NCBI GenBank assembly: GCA_964565805.1 | Contig: CAZMGH010000011.1 | Location: 1-64,000, forward strand | Direction: 5' to 3' | Length of the DNA: 64,000 nucleotides | DNA from: Catenibacillus sp964565805 | Lineage (GTDB): Bacteria; Bacillota; Clostridia; Lachnospirales; Lachnospiraceae | Shown here: in pieces, positions 1-9,083 of the stretch | Numbering within the stretch: the first letter of the stretch is position 1 | Layout of the letters: each line of letters opens with the position of its first letter | Program-made: the position numbers and the translations under genes | Notes under the pieces: model-generated | What the model saw: only the letters and a program-made list of their open reading frames with translations | Told to the model about the DNA's origin: nothing | The model's database searches: none

Positions 1-204
1 CTGTTCATCTGTAATCGTGCCTTCATAGTTGGCTACAGATGCATAAGCATTCTGGAAGGATACGGTATCTTGTACTCCCAGCTCTGTTGCAGCTTCCATC
101 ATCTCAGAAAGGATGGTTTCCTTTTTGTTGGTCGCGGCAAAAGCGCTTAAAGATAAGCTCATTGCCAGCACAACCACCATGAGTGTTGATAGTAACTTCT
201 TCAT
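1..204 (-). CDS. Small secreted protein, C-terminal part cut off by window edge
   Basis: Reading from the ATG at 204, the first 68 codons are open and run off the window start. The N terminus is a clear signal peptide: MKK, a hydrophobic stretch rich in Leu, Val and Met, then SAFA followed by Ala, which fits a signal peptidase I site. The mature part is acidic and shows no motif I recognise. An AAAGGAGA ribosome site precedes the ATG. The gene lies 30 bases after the BY-kinase gene in the same direction, so it is probably part of the same exopolysaccharide operon, but nothing visible fixes its role. The product family is unknown to me. Confidence 0.7.
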   Translation of the reverse strand, partial: MKKLLSTLMVVVLAMSLSLSAFAATNKKETILSEMMEAATELGVQDTVSFQNAYASVANYEGTITDEQ

Positions 205-234
205 ACGCAATCTCTCCTTTGACTTGTATGAAAA

Positions 235-945
235 CTATTTATTTGTCTCAGCGTCGTTCTCTCCGCCGCGTTGACCATAGTATCTGCCATAGTAGCTGCC
301 GTAATATGCGCTATTACGGGTATCGACCCGGTTAAGCACAGCTCCCAGCATATGGCACCCCACCTTTTCCAGTTGTCCCTTGGCCTTAGCAACCTGTTTA
401 CGGCTTGTTTGGTCAAACCCGATGACCAGTACGCATCCATCCGCATGGGTTCCGATCACAGCCGCATCGATCACCGATCCGATGGGGGGAGAATCGATGA
501 TCACATAGTCAAAGACCTTTTTCAGAGCCGTAAGCATCAGCGAAAATTTTTGATTTCCAAGAAGCTCTGACGGATTTGGCGCCGATGTTCCGGAAAAGAT
601 CATATACAGGTTACGGATATTTGTCTGGCAGATAATATCATCCAGACTGTCCTGTCCCGACAAATAATGACTGATTCCGTGAACATTTTGGTCCGGCATA
701 AACCGACTGGCCATCATGGACTTTCGGAGATCCGCATCCAAAAGGAGTACGCGTTTTCCGCTTTCCCCAATAGCCCGGGCAAGAAAGTAGGATACCTCCG
801 ACTTTCCCTCATTCGGCTGGGTACTGGTAATCATAATGGTCTTTATATCATCGCCGCAGAACATGATATTTGTCCGCAGCTGCTTGTAAGCTTCATTTGT
901 CTCCCGGTCAATTTCAGGGATACGGTTCAGGTTAACTTTTATCAT
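235..945 (-). CDS. cpsD: CpsD/CapB-type bacterial tyrosine kinase (BY-kinase)
   Basis: A 236-residue cytoplasmic BY-kinase of the split Gram-positive type. Walker A lies around residues 41-49 (STQPNEGKS) and Walker A' around 67-74 (LLLDADLR), with a later hydrophobic strand ending in DSPP. The C terminus carries the expected autophosphorylation cluster, three YY pairs in AYYGSYYGRYYGQ. Such kinases are activated by a separate Wzz-like membrane protein and control exopolysaccharide chain length and export. That partner is encoded directly upstream, with a 14-base overlap when counted from its stop. The ATG at 945 is preceded by GGAGG. The cognate phosphatase is also in the operon. Confidence 0.93.
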   Translation of the reverse strand: MIKVNLNRIPEIDRETNEAYKQLRTNIMFCGDDIKTIMITSTQPNEGKSEVSYFLARAIGESGKRVLLLDADLRKSMMASRFMPDQNVHGISHYLSGQDSLDDIICQTNIRNLYMIFSGTSAPNPSELLGNQKFSLMLTALKKVFDYVIIDSPPIGSVIDAAVIGTHADGCVLVIGFDQTSRKQVAKAKGQLEKVGCHMLGAVLNRVDTRNSAYYGSYYGRYYGQRGGENDAETNK

Positions 946-1669
946 GCCGCTTCCTCCGACCTAACTTTTGTTTCTTAGATTCCCGGCTTGGGATGATACC
1001 CAGTGTCGTCATATGAAGGTATTTCTCAATGTCGTCCTCTGTATGGACTTTGTCATTAATCAGATAGAGGATAATAACAATCCCTGCTGAAAGTATCAAC
1101 CCTGCAAGAGCGCCTATAGCGCAGTTTTTTGAAAGGTTTGGGCTTACCGGGCTCGTAGGAAGCTGAGCTTCTTCCGCGATGCTGGGTTCCTCAGTTTTCA
1201 TAACCTCCGCCATATGCACCACCGTCACTGCAGCCAGTTCATTTGCAATGTTCTGGGCAGTTTCCGGTACAGGATCTGTCACTGTAATATTCAATATGCG
1301 GGTGTCCGAAGGATTATCAATCGTGATCTTTCCTACCAATTCCTCATAACTCATATCCAGTCCCAGATTTTCAATGACTGTATCAATAACAGGATGTGTT
1401 GTCATAAGAATACTGTAATCACTTGTAAGCTGAGTACCCAACTGAATATCCGCCAAAGAAGTAATGCTTGTCGACGTGGTGAGCACATATAGCATAGACG
1501 TGGCGCTGTACATAGGAGTCACAAACAATACCGTATATCCGCCCATGATCACAATGCCTGCAATAGCAGCCAATATGATGATCACGATCCTTCTTTTTAA
1601 AGCCAGGAAAAGTTCGATAAGATCAATCTCATCTCCCTGTTCCATTTCTGACATGTTATGCTGTTCCAT
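932..1669 (-). CDS. cpsC: Wzz/CapA-type polysaccharide co-polymerase, BY-kinase modulator
   Basis: A 245-residue membrane protein with the Wzz layout: a short cytoplasmic head, one membrane segment near residues 25-47, a long extracellular domain, and a second membrane segment near the C terminus (AIGALAGLILSAGIVIILYL) followed by a basic tail. In Firmicutes this subunit lacks the kinase domain and activates the separate kinase through its C-terminal tail. The kinase gene follows with overlap. I start it at the ATG at 1669 because GAGGAG lies 5 bases upstream; a GTG two codons earlier would sit on that site. The ribosome site overlaps the stop of the phosphatase gene, suggesting coupling. Confidence 0.9.
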   Translation of the reverse strand: MEQHNMSEMEQGDEIDLIELFLALKRRIVIIILAAIAGIVIMGGYTVLFVTPMYSATSMLYVLTTSTSITSLADIQLGTQLTSDYSILMTTHPVIDTVIENLGLDMSYEELVGKITIDNPSDTRILNITVTDPVPETAQNIANELAAVTVVHMAEVMKTEEPSIAEEAQLPTSPVSPNLSKNCAIGALAGLILSAGIVIILYLINDKVHTEDDIEKYLHMTTLGIIPSRESKKQKLGRRKRHDKS

Positions 1670-1678
1670 AATCACTCC

Positions 1679-2440
1679 TCAAAATTCCAATAATTGATTT
1701 TGCAAAATCCTTGACGGATTTTCCATTGTAAGACGCTTTAATATTTCTTCTCCGCACTGGCTGAAAACCCATTCCGCAGCCTGTCTGTAATCCGGAGGAC
1801 GCCAGGCAGCGCCATGAGCGTCAGTACCAAACAGATCAATATACCCTTCGCTGACCAATCTGCGGCAGTAGCGCACAGACGGGTTCAGCCCACTGCCTAT
1901 AAGGCTGGATGTATTCATCTGAAAGGGGATACACATAGACCTAAGCTCATCCAGTCGTTCCCGCTGTTTCCAAAGGGCGTTCACACGCTCTACATGAGCC
2001 ATTACAGGAATATAGCCGTTTTCCACCAATGTCTTTAAAGCCGTAAAGATCGCAGGATAAGTTTCATCCGGCACAAACTCCAGCAAAACATATCTACTCC
2101 CATTAAGCGTAAAGGCGCGCTTTTCCTTCAGGGCTTTAACGATACCCGCTGAGTAAAAAAGCTCCTGTCCCAGATACAAGCGCATCTTAGGGAAACGTCT
2201 GGACAAAACATCACATATCTCTTTATATGTCTCAATAACTTTTTCCCGGTCCAATGGGGACTCCAGGCGAAAATGCGGTGTGGCGCACATATAACTGACG
2301 CCTTGTTCCATCTCCATCTCCACCATTCGACAAGTTTCATCCATGCTTCGGGAACCGTCATCCAGCCCCGGAAGTATATGGAGATGCATATCAAAAAAAG
2401 CTTCAGACGCTTTACCTGTATCTAAGTATGTTTTTTTCAT
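1679..2440 (-). CDS. cpsB: CpsB/YwqE-type PHP-family protein tyrosine phosphatase
   Basis: A 253-residue manganese-dependent phosphatase of the PHP fold, first gene of the exopolysaccharide regulatory trio. The metal-binding signature DMHLHILPGLDDG sits near residues 17-29, and further metal ligands are visible in MAHVER and in FGTDAHG near the C terminus. In this family it dephosphorylates the tyrosine cluster of the BY-kinase. The order phosphatase, modulator, kinase matches pneumococcal cpsBCD. The promoter at 2556-2584 lies upstream. The ribosome site before the ATG is weak (AGGA). Confidence 0.92.
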   Translation of the reverse strand: MKKTYLDTGKASEAFFDMHLHILPGLDDGSRSMDETCRMVEMEMEQGVSYMCATPHFRLESPLDREKVIETYKEICDVLSRRFPKMRLYLGQELFYSAGIVKALKEKRAFTLNGSRYVLLEFVPDETYPAIFTALKTLVENGYIPVMAHVERVNALWKQRERLDELRSMCIPFQMNTSSLIGSGLNPSVRYCRRLVSEGYIDLFGTDAHGAAWRPPDYRQAAEWVFSQCGEEILKRLTMENPSRILQNQLLEF

Positions 2441-2547
2441 TTAATCCTGTTCATCCATTCCTTACTTATGTATGATGTATGATAGAATCTCATTTTTAGC
2501 GTATAACCTCCCGATAATGTACTAAAACACCTTTTTTACTCTTCAGA

Positions 2548-2584
2548 CGCGTATTATTATACGCGGACTGTCGCATAAAGTCAA
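2548..2584 (-). promoter_or_regulatory. Promoter of the exopolysaccharide regulatory operon with overlapping palindrome
   Basis: On the minus strand, TTGACT (2579-2584) and TATAAT (2556-2561) are separated by 17 bases. The -10 box lies inside an inverted repeat, CGCGTAT and ATACGCG with a 4-base spacer (2548-2565), which would suit a dimeric repressor. Transcription would start about 110 bases before the phosphatase ATG. Confidence 0.7.
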
Positions 2585-2609
2585 GCATAAAATCATATTG
2601 TCTTATAGA

Positions 2610-3611
2610 TCAGCGTTTTTGAAACTCTTCTTTCCGCTCCCGTGTGAGCAGATCGTTCATGGCTTCTCTTGCGGATTTTTTTTCAAATAATACATGGTTG
2701 ACTTCATCTACAATGGGCATGGCTACATGGTACTTTTCCGCCATTTTCTTGGCTGCTTTGGCAGAGTAGACCCCCTCTACTACCATTTTTACTTCAGCCA
2801 TAGCCTCATCTGCGGTGAAGCCCCTGCCGATGAGAACGCCGGCGTTGTGGTTCCGGCTGTGATTGCTGGTACAGGTAACGATCAGGTCGCCGATACCGGA
2901 CAGGCCGGCAAAGGTTTCAAGCCTGCCCCCCGCAGCATGACCTAAACGGGCGATTTCCGCAATGCCCCGGGTCATCAGGGCGGCCTTTGTGTTATCTCCC
3001 AGGCCCAGACCATCAACGACACCTGCTGCCAAAGCAATAATATTTTTCAAAGCTCCTCCCAGCTCAATCCCCATCAGATCTGAGCTGATATAGACGCGAA
3101 ACACATCATTCATGAAAATATCCTGGACAAACCGGGCGGTCGCCTCAGACCTGGCTCCAGCCACTACGGTGGTAGGCATACGGCGGCCAACCTCTTCCGC
3201 ATGGGAAGGTCCGGATAAAACAGCCACATCGGCCCAGGGAATTTCTTCTTTTATTATATCCGTCATGGTATACAGGGTACTTTCTTCAATCCCTTTGGCT
3301 ACATTAACAATAACCTGGCCTTCCCGGACCCAGGGCGCAGCCTGGCGGCCGGTGGAGCGGATAAATACGCTGGGAACGGCAAAGACAAGAAGATCCTTGT
3401 CCTTACAGGCCAAGGCCAGATCCCCAGTCATAGCAATGGATTCTGAAAGGCGAACGCCGGGAAGCTTGGCTTTGTTTTCCCGATCCTCACTTAATGCCTT
3501 AACCTCATCCGGCAAAGCGGACCACAGTGTCACTTCATGGCCATTATCACATAAAACGCAGGCCAGAGCGCAGCCCCAGCCGCCGGCGCCGATAACGCTG
3601 ACCTTTTTCAT
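2610..3611 (-). CDS. gpsA: Glycerol-3-phosphate dehydrogenase [NAD(P)+]
   Basis: A 333-residue cytoplasmic enzyme that reduces dihydroxyacetone phosphate to sn-glycerol-3-phosphate, the backbone for phospholipids. The N-terminal Rossmann motif GAGGWG is at residues 8-13. The catalytic region has VLSGPSHAEEV and GALKNIIALAAG with the conserved lysine, and GLSGIGDLIVTCTS follows, all typical of GpsA. The length is normal. Its ATG overlaps the stop of plsY by the ATGA arrangement, so the two steps that make and acylate glycerol-3-phosphate are coupled. Confidence 0.97.
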   Translation of the reverse strand: MKKVSVIGAGGWGCALACVLCDNGHEVTLWSALPDEVKALSEDRENKAKLPGVRLSESIAMTGDLALACKDKDLLVFAVPSVFIRSTGRQAAPWVREGQVIVNVAKGIEESTLYTMTDIIKEEIPWADVAVLSGPSHAEEVGRRMPTTVVAGARSEATARFVQDIFMNDVFRVYISSDLMGIELGGALKNIIALAAGVVDGLGLGDNTKAALMTRGIAEIARLGHAAGGRLETFAGLSGIGDLIVTCTSNHSRNHNAGVLIGRGFTADEAMAEVKMVVEGVYSAKAAKKMAEKYHVAMPIVDEVNHVLFEKKSAREAMNDLLTRERKEEFQKR

Positions 3612-4249
3612 TCTTCCCCACTTCCTTCCTCACCATGCTTTTTCTTTTTATCAAAGCGGTTTTCCGTACCGTTGATCAGCCGGACAATATTTGCCCGATG
3701 ACGCCAGAAAGCCATGGCGCAAAATGCCATGCTTACAAAAAACAAATGCCACTGCCCCGGGTAAAAGATCACAACAAATATAGGAAAAAGGGCAGCCAGC
3801 ACAAGGGAGCTAACGGATACATACCGGGTCAGAAAAAAAGTTAGGAAAAATCCAATAAAGCCCGGAATGATAAACCGCACATCAAAAGCTGCCATAACCG
3901 CGCTGGTAACCGCGATGCCTTTGCCCCCTTTAAATTTCAGATAAAAAGGGTAGTTGTGGCCAAGGACAACGCCAAAGCCGGTGTACATAGTTAAAAGCAG
4001 GTTATCTGGAGAATCTGGATAAACCACAAAGCGCACCAGAAGGATGGCTAAAATGGCTTTAATAGCATCTCCGAAATAGGTAATATATCCGGCCTTTTTT
4101 CCAAGAACACGCATCGTGTTTGTAGTGCCTACATTTCCGCTGCCGTATTTATGAATGTCAATGCCATGAAGGCGTCCGTAAAAGTATCCGGTCTGAAAAC
4201 AGCCGAATACATAGCCAATAACCAGGCAAATGATTATTTCAACGATCAT
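3608..4249 (-). CDS. plsY: Glycerol-3-phosphate acyltransferase PlsY
   Basis: A 213-residue integral membrane acyltransferase that uses acyl-phosphate, made by PlsX, to acylate glycerol-3-phosphate. Family motifs are present: GSGNVGTTNTMRVLG near the N terminus, GHNYPFYLKFKGGKGIAV in the middle, and HRANIVRLINGTE near the end. Five or more hydrophobic segments are visible. The C-terminal tail is charged (DKKKKHGEEGSGEE). It lies between der and gpsA with 6 bases to der. The PlsX partner gene is at 25403-26434 in this same window. Confidence 0.96.
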   Translation of the reverse strand: MIVEIIICLVIGYVFGCFQTGYFYGRLHGIDIHKYGSGNVGTTNTMRVLGKKAGYITYFGDAIKAILAILLVRFVVYPDSPDNLLLTMYTGFGVVLGHNYPFYLKFKGGKGIAVTSAVMAAFDVRFIIPGFIGFFLTFFLTRYVSVSSLVLAALFPIFVVIFYPGQWHLFFVSMAFCAMAFWRHRANIVRLINGTENRFDKKKKHGEEGSGEE

Positions 4250-4255
4250 GATGAA

Positions 4256-5581
4256 TTACTCCTTTTCTTTACGCTCCCGGTAAATAAACCGCATAGGAGT
4301 TCCCCGGAAACCGAAAGCTTCACGGATCTTATTTTCAATATAGCGGGTATATGAAAAATGGGTCAGCTCTTTGTCATTAATGAAAATAACAAAGGTCGGG
4401 GGCTTAACAGACACCTGGGTAATATAGTAAAGGCGCAGCCGTTTGCCCTTATCTGACGGAGGCTGGTTCATGGCCACGGCCTCAGACAGGATTTCATTAA
4501 GTACACCGGTACCTACTCTCAAGGCGCAGTTTTCAATGACCGCGTCAATGGTCTCATACAGCTTGTTTAACCGCTGCCCGGTCAGAGCGGAGATAAAGAT
4601 CAGCTCTGCATAAGGCATGTAAGCCAGCTTTTCCCGGATCTCTTCCGTAAATTTATAAATGGTCTTGTCATCCTTTGGAATGGCGTCCCACTTATTTACA
4701 GCAATGATCATGCCTTTGCCCCGCTCATGGGCAATTCCGGCGATCTTGGCGTCCTGCTCCGTAACCCCCTCTGTGGCGTCGATTAAAAGCACTACCACAT
4801 CGGCTCGGTCTACTGCTGTGACAGTGCGGATAATGCTGTAACGCTCCAGCTCTTCCTTGATCTTACTTTTCCGGCGAAGACCTGCTGTGTCAATAAAGAC
4901 ATATTCTTTACCATTATGCTTTACCGGGGTATCAATAGCGTCCCGGGTCGTTCCCGCAATATTGGAAACGATCACCCGGTCCTCCCCGACCAGCTTGTTT
5001 ACCAGAGAGGATTTTCCCACATTAGGCTTTCCTACTACGGCGATCTTTGGCCGCTCGTCCTCTTCCTCAGTCATGTCCTCAGGATTAAAATGCTTGACTA
5101 CTTCATCCAGCATATCCCCCAGGCCAAGACGGGAAGCGGAGGATACAGGGATAGGATCGCCGATGCCTAAGTTATAAAATTCATACACGTCCGGCATAAG
5201 CTTGTTAAAGTCATCTACTTTATTGACCACAAGCACCACCGACTTATGGGAGCGGCGGAGCATGTCCGCCACTTTAAAGTCCGCGTCTACCAGGCCCTGG
5301 CGCACATCGGTGATAAACATGATCACGTCCGCCGTGTCAATGGCGATCTGAGCCTGCTGGCGCATACTGGATAAGATCAGGTCCTTGCTTTCCGGCTCAA
5401 TACCGCCGGTATCAATTAATGTAAACTGCATATTCAGCCAGGCAACATCCGCGTAGATCCGGTCCCGGGTTACGCCGGGGGTATCCTTGACAATGCTGAT
5501 CTGCTGACCTGCAATTGCGTTAAATAACGTAGATTTTCCCACATTTGGGCGTCCTACGATAGCTACAATCGGTCTGCTCAT
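4256..5581 (-). CDS. der: Ribosome biogenesis GTPase Der (EngA)
   Basis: A 441-residue protein with the tandem GTPase domains diagnostic of Der, which acts in assembly of the 50S subunit. The first P-loop is GRPNVGKST near residue 8, with DTPGVTRDR and NKVD. The second is GKPNVGKSS near residue 185, with DTAGLRRK and NKWD. The C-terminal KH-like domain ends in FGFRGTPMRFIYRERK. Length and layout are normal. It is the first gene of the der-plsY-gpsA run. Confidence 0.98.
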   Translation of the reverse strand: MSRPIVAIVGRPNVGKSTLFNAIAGQQISIVKDTPGVTRDRIYADVAWLNMQFTLIDTGGIEPESKDLILSSMRQQAQIAIDTADVIMFITDVRQGLVDADFKVADMLRRSHKSVVLVVNKVDDFNKLMPDVYEFYNLGIGDPIPVSSASRLGLGDMLDEVVKHFNPEDMTEEEDERPKIAVVGKPNVGKSSLVNKLVGEDRVIVSNIAGTTRDAIDTPVKHNGKEYVFIDTAGLRRKSKIKEELERYSIIRTVTAVDRADVVVLLIDATEGVTEQDAKIAGIAHERGKGMIIAVNKWDAIPKDDKTIYKFTEEIREKLAYMPYAELIFISALTGQRLNKLYETIDAVIENCALRVGTGVLNEILSEAVAMNQPPSDKGKRLRLYYITQVSVKPPTFVIFINDKELTHFSYTRYIENKIREAFGFRGTPMRFIYRERKEKE

Positions 5582-5618
5582 AGGTTCTCCTTTTCTTTAT
5601 GGCTGTTCCGCCCTGAAA

Positions 5619-6944
5619 TTACAGGGTATCCTGACCTAATATTTTTAAAATAAGGTCATCTCCATTTGATTTTATAATATCTACCGAAACTTGTAAAGCC
5701 TTTTCAATGTCCAGGGTGGCCATGTCATCCAGAAGGACATTTTCCCCGCTGCGCAGCATATTTATAGGCAGAAGGAGCACATCCCCCAGATCCTTTCCCT
5801 GAAGCTGGGCCACAATATCCTGTCCGGTTAAAAGTCCGGTAACAGTAATGGATTCCCCGAAGAAATGATTTTTAATACAATGGACATCCACCTGGATATT
5901 GGGGTATTTTTTCATAAGCTTCTTTGTCAGCTCTTGTATATAGCCGCTGGCCAGCACGCCGCTGACAACGGATACATGGCGGCTCCGGTCATCGCCGACA
6001 AGCTTATTTAAGGCTTCATTAAATTCTTCAATTAAAAGGCGCATCATGCCAACGCCATTTTCCAGCTGTCCGTAACCGTCATATTCCTCCTGGGAAGGCA
6101 GGGGCCGTCCGGCCATAATATACCATTCATCCCCGGCATAAACAAAGCGGTTATCATACTCATCAAGAAGGCGCTTCTGCCATTTTTCAAGCTGGTCCAG
6201 CACCTTTCCCGCGTCTTCCCCGGTATAAGGCTCTACAGGATAAAGGCCGTCCCGAAAACGGGTAAATCCCATGGGAACAACAGAAACACTTTCCAGCCAG
6301 GGCATATACCGGCTCAAATCTTCAATCGTTCGGTCCAGATGGATCCCATCATTAATATTTTTACATAAAACGATCTGAGCGTTCATCTGGATCCGCCCTT
6401 CATACAGCTTTTGAAGCTGACCGGCAAGCTTTCCCGCAAACCGGTTGTGGAGCATCATGCACCGAAGCTCCGGTTCTGTCGCATGGATGGAAATATTAAT
6501 AGGCTCCAGGCGGTATTTAATGATCCGGTCCAGATCCTTGTCTTTCATGTTGGTCATGGTAATATAATTGCCCTGCAAAAATGACAGGCGGGAATCGTCA
6601 TCTTTAAAGTACATGGTTTCCCGCATCCCGGGAGGAAGCTGGTCAATAAAACAGAAAATACATTTATTGGAACAGGCGCGGTAATCGTCCATAAGGGAGG
6701 ATTCAAAGGTAATGCCCAGGTCTTCGTCAAAGTCTTTTTCAATCTCCAGCTCCCACTCTTCCCCATTTTCTTTGATCACATTTAAGACAACAAAAGTATC
6801 ATTGATCAAAAACTGATAGTCAAACACATCCTCCATGACCTGATGGTTGACCATATACACTGCATCTCCAGGCACAAGTTCCATTTCCTGGGCAATGCTT
6901 CCCTCTTCCACGGAAGCGATTACATGAAGATACTTTTTACTCAC
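5619..6944 (-). CDS. DUF512 radical-SAM protein with N-terminal PDZ-like domain
   Basis: About 441 residues, upstream of der. The N terminus resembles a PDZ-like domain (VEEGSIAQEMELVPGD). It is followed by the iron-sulfur motif CSNKCIFC, a C-x3-C-x2-C form of the radical-SAM cluster, and then the DUF512 region with ASGYIQEL and the ending LLPINMLRSGENVLLDD. This family is very often next to der in Firmicutes, but its substrate is unknown, so no function is given. I favour the GTG at 6944, with GAGG upstream; a second GTG at 6953 sits on that site. Confidence 0.9.
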   Translation of the reverse strand: MSKKYLHVIASVEEGSIAQEMELVPGDAVYMVNHQVMEDVFDYQFLINDTFVVLNVIKENGEEWELEIEKDFDEDLGITFESSLMDDYRACSNKCIFCFIDQLPPGMRETMYFKDDDSRLSFLQGNYITMTNMKDKDLDRIIKYRLEPINISIHATEPELRCMMLHNRFAGKLAGQLQKLYEGRIQMNAQIVLCKNINDGIHLDRTIEDLSRYMPWLESVSVVPMGFTRFRDGLYPVEPYTGEDAGKVLDQLEKWQKRLLDEYDNRFVYAGDEWYIMAGRPLPSQEEYDGYGQLENGVGMMRLLIEEFNEALNKLVGDDRSRHVSVVSGVLASGYIQELTKKLMKKYPNIQVDVHCIKNHFFGESITVTGLLTGQDIVAQLQGKDLGDVLLLPINMLRSGENVLLDDMATLDIEKALQVSVDIIKSNGDDLILKILGQDTL

Positions 6945-6981
6945 CAGCCTCACCCTCTTTAGCTTATTATTGCCGTGATTC

Positions 6982-7908
6982 TCACGGCATATGGGGATCC
7001 CTATTGGGGATCATCATAATAAAACCGGCCAGGCTCCCCCGCCTTGTCCCCTGGCTTCTGTGAGACCACAAAAGGTCCGGATGACAGTGGGTACACAGGC
7101 CGGAAACATGGATATTTTCCCGGGGGATGCCTGCATCCTGTAAAATATACACATTAGCCTTCCACAGATCCAGAAGATACTTGCCATTGCCTTTATTTTT
7201 CAGAAAATCCTCCCACTGCCATTGAGGAAATTCCCGAACAAAGACCTTAGCTACATCCTCGTTAACCTTATAGCAGCTTCCGCAAATACTCGGGCCGATG
7301 ACAGCCACTAAATCCTTAGGATCACAGCCGTAATGATCCTTCATGGCCCGGACCGTTGCCTGGCCCATACGGCCAGCAGTACCCCGCCATCCGGAATGGC
7401 TGGAGCCGATGACCTTCTTTTTTACATCCACAAAAAAAAGCGGAACACAGTCGGCAAAAAAGGTGACAATGGCAGCTTTCGGCTCATTAGTGATAAAGCC
7501 GTCCACGCCGTCCTGAAACCTCGGAAGAAGGATTCCTTTGCCGCCCTCAGCCCTGCCCACGGGACGAACGCAGACGGTATGGGTCTGATGGGTCAGGATC
7601 ATTTCTTCCGGTGTAATGCCGATGGCCTGGCCAAACCGGCGAAAATTTTCCATAGCATCCTTTGGATCATCTCCCCGGGTAAAAGACAGGTTCATGGCAG
7701 CAAAGTCCCCCTTGCTTACCCCGCCGCCCCGGGTGGAAAATCCGTGGGTCAGCCATGGGATCTGGTCAAAGGCCCGAAACCGGACTACCGGCACATGGTC
7801 GCCCATGACGGCCACATAGGCTTCCGGGGTATTTAGCTGTTCCACATATGTATTTATTTCTTCCACATACGCGTATTTGTCCTGCCCACAGGCATTTTTT
7901 TCTTCCAT
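6982..7908 (-). CDS. pgeF: Peptidoglycan editing factor PgeF (YfiH / laccase-domain family)
   Basis: A 308-residue protein of the YfiH family. Family members are cytoplasmic purine nucleosidase or oxidase-like enzymes, and in E. coli YfiH acts as a peptidoglycan editing factor. Visible metal-site residues are in HQTHT, SSHSGWRGT, CGSCYKVNEDV and GLCTHCHPDLLWSHR. The ending GSLAGFIMM is typical. I choose the ATG at 7908 because GGGAGG lies 7 bases upstream; an earlier in-frame start would overlap the rnhB-yraN stop. It lies 13 bases after that stop, so it belongs to the same transcript. The biochemical role in this organism is not certain. Confidence 0.9.
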   Translation of the reverse strand: MEEKNACGQDKYAYVEEINTYVEQLNTPEAYVAVMGDHVPVVRFRAFDQIPWLTHGFSTRGGGVSKGDFAAMNLSFTRGDDPKDAMENFRRFGQAIGITPEEMILTHQTHTVCVRPVGRAEGGKGILLPRFQDGVDGFITNEPKAAIVTFFADCVPLFFVDVKKKVIGSSHSGWRGTAGRMGQATVRAMKDHYGCDPKDLVAVIGPSICGSCYKVNEDVAKVFVREFPQWQWEDFLKNKGNGKYLLDLWKANVYILQDAGIPRENIHVSGLCTHCHPDLLWSHRSQGTRRGSLAGFIMMIPNRDPHMP

Positions 7909-7921
7909 CACGGGACCTCCC

Positions 7922-9046
7922 TTACACAGTAAAGGCATTTTTATCCAGGGTCACATCCCCGGCTAAAATACTTACAACATCAAAGCGTACCGGCGTATCC
8001 TGGGGGAGGTGATTTTCCATAAGATACCACTGGGCGCAGCGGACGATTCGCTGCTGCTTTTTCTCATCTACAGCTTCCTGAGGACTTCCCATGGTTTTGT
8101 CTGCCCGGTACTTAACTTCCACAAATGCATAAGCGTCCCCGTCTTTGCCGATGATGTCCACCTCGCCCATCACGCACCGATAGTTCCGGGCCAAAATCTC
8201 ATACCCGTTTTTCTCCAAAAAGGCAGCGGCCCCGGTTTCAAAATAAGCGCCCCGGGCATGACGGCCTGAAGCTTTCTTTTTCTCACCGGAAAGAAGTCCT
8301 CCGATAAATGTGACCCGGTGGATGGGAGACGGACCTTCGGTCCTTAACTTGTCCATGTGCTCCTGGGTTCCATAGCCTTTGTTCTGAGCAAAGCCGTAGC
8401 CGGGAAATATCTGGTCATAGTCCTGCATCATTCGGTCCCTGGTCACCTTCGCGATCACACTGGCAGCGGCAATGGACAAGCTTTTCCCATCGCCCTTAAT
8501 GATGGGCTCCTGCATCATATCCACTCCCGGGATACGCACCGCGTCGTTAAGGAGCACATCCGGCTTTACCGACAGCTTTGAAATGGCCTGGCGCATAGCC
8601 TCATAAGTCGCCTGTAAAATATTGATCTCGTCAATCCGCTGGGCATCAATAACGCCTACCCCGACGCTAATCGCCTCTTCCATGATCACGTCATAAAGCT
8701 CCTCCCTGCGGGCCGGGGTCAGCTTTTTGGAATCATTTAAGTATAAGATCCGGCTGTCCTTAGGTAAGATCACTGCCCCAGCCACTACCGGACCGGCCAG
8801 AGGCCCCCGTCCGGCCTCGTCAATGCCGCAGATATACTCGGCGTTGGGATACATTTTTTCATATTCTGTCATCCCTTCCAGGCGATCATACTCCTTTTGA
8901 AGCTTTTCCTGAGCTTTTTTTACCTGGCGGATCAAAGTCTGGACCCCGGAACGGGAATCTTCCTCATAAAGGCGGCAAAGCTGCTCTTTTTCCGCCAAAG
9001 AGGCATTGTCAAATTCCTGTTTGATTTCTTTTATACTTTTAGACAT
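7922..9046 (-). CDS. rnhB: Ribonuclease HII fused to a C-terminal YraN (UPF0102) nuclease-like domain
   Basis: A 374-residue fusion. Residues 1 to about 60 form a charged helical extension. The RNase HII domain follows, with the DEAGRGPLAGPVVAGAVIL active-site signature near residue 75 and AAASVIAKVTRD; this enzyme cuts RNA in RNA-DNA hybrids. From about residue 260 the sequence is a YraN domain, with GAYFETGAAAFLEKNGY, GEVDIIGKDGD and FVEVKYR, the Holliday-resolvase-like nuclease motif. RnhB and YraN are usually separate neighbouring genes; here there is no stop between them. A promoter lies upstream at 9084-9112. Both halves look intact. Confidence 0.94.
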   Translation of the reverse strand: MSKSIKEIKQEFDNASLAEKEQLCRLYEEDSRSGVQTLIRQVKKAQEKLQKEYDRLEGMTEYEKMYPNAEYICGIDEAGRGPLAGPVVAGAVILPKDSRILYLNDSKKLTPARREELYDVIMEEAISVGVGVIDAQRIDEINILQATYEAMRQAISKLSVKPDVLLNDAVRIPGVDMMQEPIIKGDGKSLSIAAASVIAKVTRDRMMQDYDQIFPGYGFAQNKGYGTQEHMDKLRTEGPSPIHRVTFIGGLLSGEKKKASGRHARGAYFETGAAAFLEKNGYEILARNYRCVMGEVDIIGKDGDAYAFVEVKYRADKTMGSPQEAVDEKKQQRIVRCAQWYLMENHLPQDTPVRFDVVSILAGDVTLDKNAFTV

Positions 9047-9083
9047 GAAAATCCCTTCTGTTCTTTTATATCAATTACGTAAC

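Noticed and set aside
3112..3675. 187-codon open frame on the plus strand
   Set aside because: Antisense to gpsA, whose motifs are complete on the other strand; no ribosome site or family match.
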